From CAYSIX01 sp964431205 (lineage in GTDB: Bacteria > Planctomycetota > Phycisphaerae > Phycisphaerales > Phycisphaeraceae): a stretch of 27,740 nucleotides of DNA. Every line of letters starts with the position of its first letter. The stretch's first letter is position 1. This document shows positions 23,975 to 27,740 of the stretch, piece after piece. The notes beneath the pieces are model-generated. The model saw nothing but the letters and a program-made list of their open reading frames with translations, was not told the origin of the DNA and did not search any database. The DNA is taken from positions 1 through 27,740 of the forward strand of contig CAYSIX010000023.1 in NCBI GenBank assembly GCA_964431205.1. Direction: 5' to 3'. The translations under genes were made by a program, and so were the position numbers.

Positions 23975-25249
23975 ATGCGAACGCTCGGGATCGGTCTGAT
24001 GCTCGGCTGCGTCCTGGTCGGATCCGCCGGCGACGCCACCGCCGAGGCCACGGTGCAACTGGTTCAAGACGACGCCGGCTGGAAGCTGACCGTTGACGGC
24101 GAAGACTTCTTCGTCAAGGCCACTCAGTGGGCCTACACCCCGATCGGCCACAACTACGAGTACGGCTTCTGGTCGCGGGATCCCGAGCTCGTTCGCCGCG
24201 TGGTCGACCGGTACGGCCGGCTGATGCAGGCCGCCGGCATCAACGCCATCCGCACCAGCCCCGACATCCCTCCCGAGATGGTCACCTACCTCTGCGAGAC
24301 CTACGGGATCTACACGATCGTCAACGACTTCGTCGGCCGCTACGGCATCGAGTTCGAGGGGCAATGGACGTACCCGACCGACTACGGACGCCCCGACGTG
24401 CGGGCGATGCTGGTTGCCCAGGCCGAGCAGACCGTCCGCAAGTACCGCGGCGTCAAGGGGCTGCTGCTGTTCGCCTGGGGCAATGAGAACAACTACGCCC
24501 TGCACTGGCAGCGGTCCGTCGAGGATCTGCCCGTTGAGGAATCCGAGCGGGACAAGGCGGTCGCGCTGTACGGCTTCTTCGAGCAGGTGCTGCGCGCGGC
24601 AAAGCGGATCGATCCCGACACGCCGATGCTGATCGCCAACGGCGACCTGCAATACCTGGACGTCATTGCGGCACAGTGCCCGTCGATGGACATTCTGGGC
24701 ACGAACATGTACCGGGGCCGGACGTTCACCGACGCGTTCGAGCGGGTCCGGGACGAGCTTGGCAAGCCGTTGCTGTTCACCGAGTTCGGAGCCGATGCCT
24801 ACAACGTCGCCGACGAGCGTGAGGATCAGGTCGCCCAGGCTTATTACCTCAAGGACCAGTGGCGGCACCTGTACGAGCACGCGTACGGCGCCGGCGGGGC
24901 GGGCACGGCGCTGGGCGGCAGCGTGTTCGAGTGGGTCGATGAGTGGTGGAAGCACGGCGAGCAGCACGAGCTGGAGCGTCACAACACCGACGCGAGCTGG
25001 GCCAACGCCGCCTATCCGCACGACTTTGTCGACGGACGCAACAACATGAACGAGGAGTGGTGGGGGTTGTGCGCGCTGAGCCCGGTGAAGGTGGAGGGGG
25101 TGCACGTCGTGGTGCCGCGGACGGCGTATTACGTGTTGCAGGCGGTGTGGCGGGCCGATCCGTTCGACATGAGTGACGCCGAGCGCGAGGCGCATTTCGA
25201 CGCGATCGAGGTGCCGGTGCCGGCGGACGTCGAGGCGGTGTCGAGATAG
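23975..25249 (+). CDS. Secreted clan GH-A TIM-barrel glycosidase
   Basis: This 424-residue protein has a signal peptide (MRTLGIGLMLGCVLVGS..., cleavage near DATA, ~23). A short beta-strand lead-in (WKLTVDGEDFFVKATQWAYTP) is followed by a TIM barrel. The acid/base is probably Glu171 in FAWGNENN and the nucleophile Glu270 in LLFTEFGADAY, on strands 4 and 7 as in clan GH-A. AGINAIRTS and DILGTNMYRGR also fit. The closest patterns I know are the GH2 C-terminal domain and GH72-like beta-glucanases; the exact family and substrate are uncertain. It lacks dockerin-like loops and a PEP-CTERM tail, unlike the GH16 enzyme. The ATG at 23975 is preceded by GAGGAG; an in-frame TTG at 23948 overlaps the pseudopilin stop. 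It is the last gene of the second LacI module, 7 bases before a convergent gene. Confidence 0.85.
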   Translation: MRTLGIGLMLGCVLVGSAGDATAEATVQLVQDDAGWKLTVDGEDFFVKATQWAYTPIGHNYEYGFWSRDPELVRRVVDRYGRLMQAAGINAIRTSPDIPPEMVTYLCETYGIYTIVNDFVGRYGIEFEGQWTYPTDYGRPDVRAMLVAQAEQTVRKYRGVKGLLLFAWGNENNYALHWQRSVEDLPVEESERDKAVALYGFFEQVLRAAKRIDPDTPMLIANGDLQYLDVIAAQCPSMDILGTNMYRGRTFTDAFERVRDELGKPLLFTEFGADAYNVADEREDQVAQAYYLKDQWRHLYEHAYGAGGAGTALGGSVFEWVDEWWKHGEQHELERHNTDASWANAAYPHDFVDGRNNMNEEWWGLCALSPVKVEGVHVVVPRTAYYVLQAVWRADPFDMSDAEREAHFDAIEVPVPADVEAVSR

Positions 25250-25256
25250 GGCCGCG

Positions 25257-26498
25257 TCAGGGCGGGGGCGTCGCGATCGCGTGACGGACCGTGCGCCGCA
25301 GCCGGGTGAACACGTCGGCCCGCTCGTCCGGGTCCACGTGAAACAAGTGACGCAGGGCGTGTTCGACCGCGTCGAGCTCGTCGGCGAGGCGGACGTTTGA
25401 GGCGGTCACGGTGCGGAGGCGGCGTTCGCCGTGCCAGGCGCCGGCGATCAGGCCGAGGAACGAGCCGGCCGTGTCGCAGTCGCCCGGGGCCGCGGCGAGC
25501 AGGCGGAAGGTGCGCACGAGATCGTCCCCGCCGGCGGCGGTCATGGCCGTCATCAGCAGGAGGACGGCCAGCGGGTCGTGCGGGCTGGAGCCGCAGCCGA
25601 GCAGGGCGGTGCGGGGGTCGTGAACCTCCTGCCGATACCGGTGCAGCAGCGTGTGGTCGTCGTGCGGCCCGGCCGCGGCGGCGAAGTGTTCGGACACGCC
25701 GATGATGCGATCGAGCGCCGCGGCGACGTCGTGATCGCCACACCGCGCCAGCGTGTCCCGCTCGGCACGAAGTTGAGCGAACCACCACGCGGCGAACGAC
25801 GACCGCGCTTCGTGCGGGTCGCTCCCGACGGCCCGTGCGAGGCAGACGGCCAGCGCCGCCGTCACCGCTGCGGCACAACCCTCGTCCAGGATGCACAGGT
25901 CGCCGAACACGTGGCGGGTTCGATCGGGCGAGACGTCCCCGAACGCCGCCGCCGCTTCGAGGTACAGGAACACGCCGAAGCACATCGGCACGCCCGGCTG
26001 GTAGAACGCGTTGCGCCCGCGTGCCCGCGCCCTCTGCGTTCGCCCCGCGGCGACGTCACGCATCACCAGCCAGTCGGCCATCTGCGCCGCGGCCATCCGC
26101 ATCAGCCAGTCGTCGGGGCCGCGATCGGGCCGCGCGGCCAACGCCGCTTCACGCTCCTGCATCCACTCAAAGAAGCTCGACTCGTCAAACGCTCGACGCC
26201 TCCCGGCCACCGCGGCCAGCCACGGCTCGAGCAGGGCCAGGCGGCAGGCGGTGTCGTCCGACGGCACGCCTCTATGGGTGGCGGCGACCTCGGCCGGCGG
26301 CCAGATCGCCCACGGCTGGCCCGGGCCGTCGTGAAACTCGCCGGCCGGACGCAGCCGCCGCGTGGCACCCGGATACCCGACCTCACCGCGCAACCCCGCC
26401 GGCTCGTGCGGCACGCCCAGCGCATCGCCGTAGGCACCCAGCAGGATCATCCCGCGGATCTTGTCTCGATAGCCTTCATTCACCGGCGTTTCCGGCAT
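25257..26498 (-). CDS. ADP-ribosylglycohydrolase (DraG/ARH) family protein
   Basis: This 413-residue protein has the DraG fold signatures. GMILLGAYGDALG at 16-28 opens the family, SDDT at 80-83 supplies the first metal ligands, and GDCDTAGSFLGLIAGAWHG near the C terminus supplies the second Asp-x-Asp-Thr metal site. Family members remove ADP-ribose from proteins, nucleic acids or small molecules using two Mg or Mn ions. Both sites look intact, so it is probably active. The start at 26498 has only a weak GGAT upstream; the longer opening from 26528 uses a TTG. No partner ADP-ribosyltransferase is in the window. It is convergent with the glycosidase and divergent from rpsA. A metabolic role in ADP-ribose-linked substrate turnover is possible but unproven. 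Confidence 0.88.
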   Translation of the reverse strand: MPETPVNEGYRDKIRGMILLGAYGDALGVPHEPAGLRGEVGYPGATRRLRPAGEFHDGPGQPWAIWPPAEVAATHRGVPSDDTACRLALLEPWLAAVAGRRRAFDESSFFEWMQEREAALAARPDRGPDDWLMRMAAAQMADWLVMRDVAAGRTQRARARGRNAFYQPGVPMCFGVFLYLEAAAAFGDVSPDRTRHVFGDLCILDEGCAAAVTAALAVCLARAVGSDPHEARSSFAAWWFAQLRAERDTLARCGDHDVAAALDRIIGVSEHFAAAAGPHDDHTLLHRYRQEVHDPRTALLGCGSSPHDPLAVLLLMTAMTAAGGDDLVRTFRLLAAAPGDCDTAGSFLGLIAGAWHGERRLRTVTASNVRLADELDAVEHALRHLFHVDPDERADVFTRLRRTVRHAIATPPP

Positions 26499-26528
26499 CA
26501 CGGCGATCCGATCGTTCGCCGGGGCCAA

Positions 26529-26547
26529 CCGGCTCCCGGTGAGCCGG
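26529..26547. repeat. 7-bp stem-loop upstream of the ADP-ribosylglycohydrolase gene
   Basis: CCGGCTC (26529-26535) and GAGCCGG (26541-26547) pair around CCGGT. It lies in the divergent region between this gene and rpsA. On the minus strand it would form a 5' leader hairpin about 30 bases before the start. It could also be a protein-binding dyad. Confidence 0.35.
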
Positions 26548-26750
26548 CACCGGGCACGGCGGTTTCAAGACGATTTGGCGGCCCACGCGGATGCGGGTAG
26601 GATACGTGGTTCCGCTCGGCCGCGGCGGTCCCGCGTGGGACGGTGGCCACGGACGAACCCAGGCGGCCGACATCACCGTCGGGCCGCGACCCGCCCTTGG
26701 CCCCGAGTTCTGACCTCGGTGGCGGGTACACACGACCGGAACCGCACTAC

Positions 26751-27740
26751 ATGGTCGATTACAACCTTATTTCCAACCTCGGCGTCGAGGACGATCAGGC
26801 CGTCCAGATGCTCGAGGCCGAGTTCGGGTCCGACGTCGCCCAGGGCGACATGGACTCACTGCTCGGCACGCAGATGGCCGACTTCAAGCCCGGCACGATC
26901 CTGCAGGGCAAGATCATCGGCAAGGCCGGCGACGACTTCCTCGTCGAGGTCGGGCTCAAGAGCGAGGGGATTCTGGATCGCAACGAGTTCGACGACCCCG
27001 AGTCGGTCGAGCGGGGCGACGTCGTCGAGGTCCTGCTTGAGGAGGTCGAGGGAGACGGCGGGCACGTCGTGATCTCGAAGCGCAAAGCCGACCGCATCCG
27101 CGGCTGGGAGCGGATCATCAACGAGAAGAGCGAGGGCGACACCGTCGAGGGGCGCGTGATGCGCAAGATCAAGGGCGGGTTGCTGGTGGACATCGGCGTG
27201 CCGGTGTTCCTGCCGGCGTCGCAGGTGGACGTCCGCCGCCCGGGCGACATCGGCGCGTGGATCGGCCGCGACATCGAGGCCCGCATCCTCAAGATCGACG
27301 AGCAGCGCCGCAACATCGTGATCAGCCGCCGCAAGCTGATCGAGGAGCTGCGTGCCGAGAAGCGGCAGAAGCTGCTGTCCAACCTCAAGGTCGGCGACAT
27401 CGTCACCGGCACGGTCAAGAACATCGCCGACTTCGGCGCGTTCGTGGACCTGGGCGGCATCGACGGGCTGCTGCACATCACCGACATGTCGTGGGGACGG
27501 ATCAGCCACCCCTCCGACGTCGTGAAGATCGACGAGAAGATCGAGGTCAAGGTCCTCAATATCGATCACGACAAGGAGAAGATCGCCCTTGGCCTGAAGC
27601 AGAAGGAAGAGTCGCCGTGGGAGGACATCGAGACCAAGTACCCGCCCAACACCCGCATCAAGGGCGTGGTGACCAACATCATGTCCTACGGCGCGTTCGT
27701 GAAGCTCGAAGACGGCGTCGAGGGCCTGGTGCACATCTCC
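26751..27740 (+). CDS. rpsA: 30S ribosomal protein S1, N-terminal part (3'-truncated by window edge)
   Basis: The frame opens at ATG 26751 and runs to the window end without a stop, giving 330 residues. It shows successive S1 RNA-binding domains. Domain 1 spans ~46-111 (PGTILQGKIIGKAGDDFLVEVG) and domain 2 ~128-194. Domain 3 spans ~212-283 (GTVKNIADFGAFVDLGGIDGLLHITD), and the start of domain 4 is at ~299-330 (GVVTNIMSYGAFVKLEDGVEGLVHIS). Domains 1 and 2 are the ribosome-binding type; the third is canonical RNA-binding. S1 normally has five or six such domains, so about half is missing. The N-terminal ~45 residues are acidic. There is no strong Shine-Dalgarno site, only GGA about 10 bases upstream, as is common for rpsA. 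A possible -10 (TAGGAT, 26598-26603) is too weak to call as a promoter. Confidence 0.95.
   Translation, partial: MVDYNLISNLGVEDDQAVQMLEAEFGSDVAQGDMDSLLGTQMADFKPGTILQGKIIGKAGDDFLVEVGLKSEGILDRNEFDDPESVERGDVVEVLLEEVEGDGGHVVISKRKADRIRGWERIINEKSEGDTVEGRVMRKIKGGLLVDIGVPVFLPASQVDVRRPGDIGAWIGRDIEARILKIDEQRRNIVISRRKLIEELRAEKRQKLLSNLKVGDIVTGTVKNIADFGAFVDLGGIDGLLHITDMSWGRISHPSDVVKIDEKIEVKVLNIDHDKEKIALGLKQKEESPWEDIETKYPPNTRIKGVVTNIMSYGAFVKLEDGVEGLVHIS

Noticed and set aside
23975..24020. Lipoprotein signal (LMLGC) at the start of the glycosidase
   Set aside because: The position before Cys12 is very early and the -3 residue is Met, a poor lipobox. A Sec signal with cleavage near DATA fits better.
25431..26600. 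A 389-codon plus-strand frame opposite the ADP-ribosylglycohydrolase
   Set aside because: The minus-strand product has family motifs; the plus-strand product has none.

Overview
The window is high-GC bacterial chromosomal DNA. I infer a member of the Planctomycetota, most likely class Phycisphaerae. The reasons are the combination of PEP-CTERM surface-sorting tails, dockerin-like repeats of the form GDxDxDGDVDAFDLGxWQ, FTLIELLVVISII-type pseudopilins and an aerobic cytochrome oxidase cluster. No 16S or other phylogenetic marker settles this. The only near-universal marker is a 3'-truncated rpsA at the right edge.

Region 1 (1-2997, +) is the end of an aa3-type cytochrome c oxidase operon: subunit I (5'-truncated), subunit III with a large His/Ala/Gly-rich insertion, subunit IV, and a second subunit III-like protein that lacks the conserved helix glutamate. 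Region 2 (3056-6318, -) is a two-gene operon with a 4-bp ATGA overlap. It encodes a membrane protein fusing a VTT (TVP38/TMEM64) domain to DUF547, followed by a soluble FAD disulfide oxidoreductase. Region 3 (6492-12621, +) is a tightly packed Tad-type cell-surface unit: a TadE-like protein, a membrane pseudokinase with TPR-like repeats, a large TadG-like protein and a second TadE-like protein. Region 4 (12667-14240) holds divergent recX (-) and an esterase (+).

Region 5 (14241-25249, +) is the most interesting part. It contains two consecutive modules. Each starts with a LacI-family regulator and contains an H-X9-DG-type pseudopilin and a secreted glycosidase. Module A is lacI-1, pseudopilin, GH16 glucanase with a dockerin-like pair, then a strong terminator. 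Module B is lacI-2, two paralogous dockerin/PEP-CTERM proteins, a small PEP-CTERM protein, pseudopilin, and a clan GH-A glycosidase. The two LacI proteins are paralogs and share an unusually short hinge region. The lacI-1 promoter region carries two near-palindromic operator candidates centred 115 bp apart, about 11 helical turns. A related sequence lies just downstream of the lacI-2 -10 box. I read this as a duplicated, self-regulated system for capturing and degrading a glycan at the cell surface, possibly a beta-1,3-glucan such as laminarin. The substrate is an inference.

Region 6 (25257-27740) holds an ADP-ribosylglycohydrolase family gene (-), and divergent from it the start of rpsA (ribosomal protein S1), which runs off the window. 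No tRNA, rRNA, CRISPR array, insertion sequence or phage gene was seen. No stretch longer than 300 bases lacks a gene. The longest gaps, 14241-14474, 18179-18388 and 26499-26750, hold the regulatory elements listed below.
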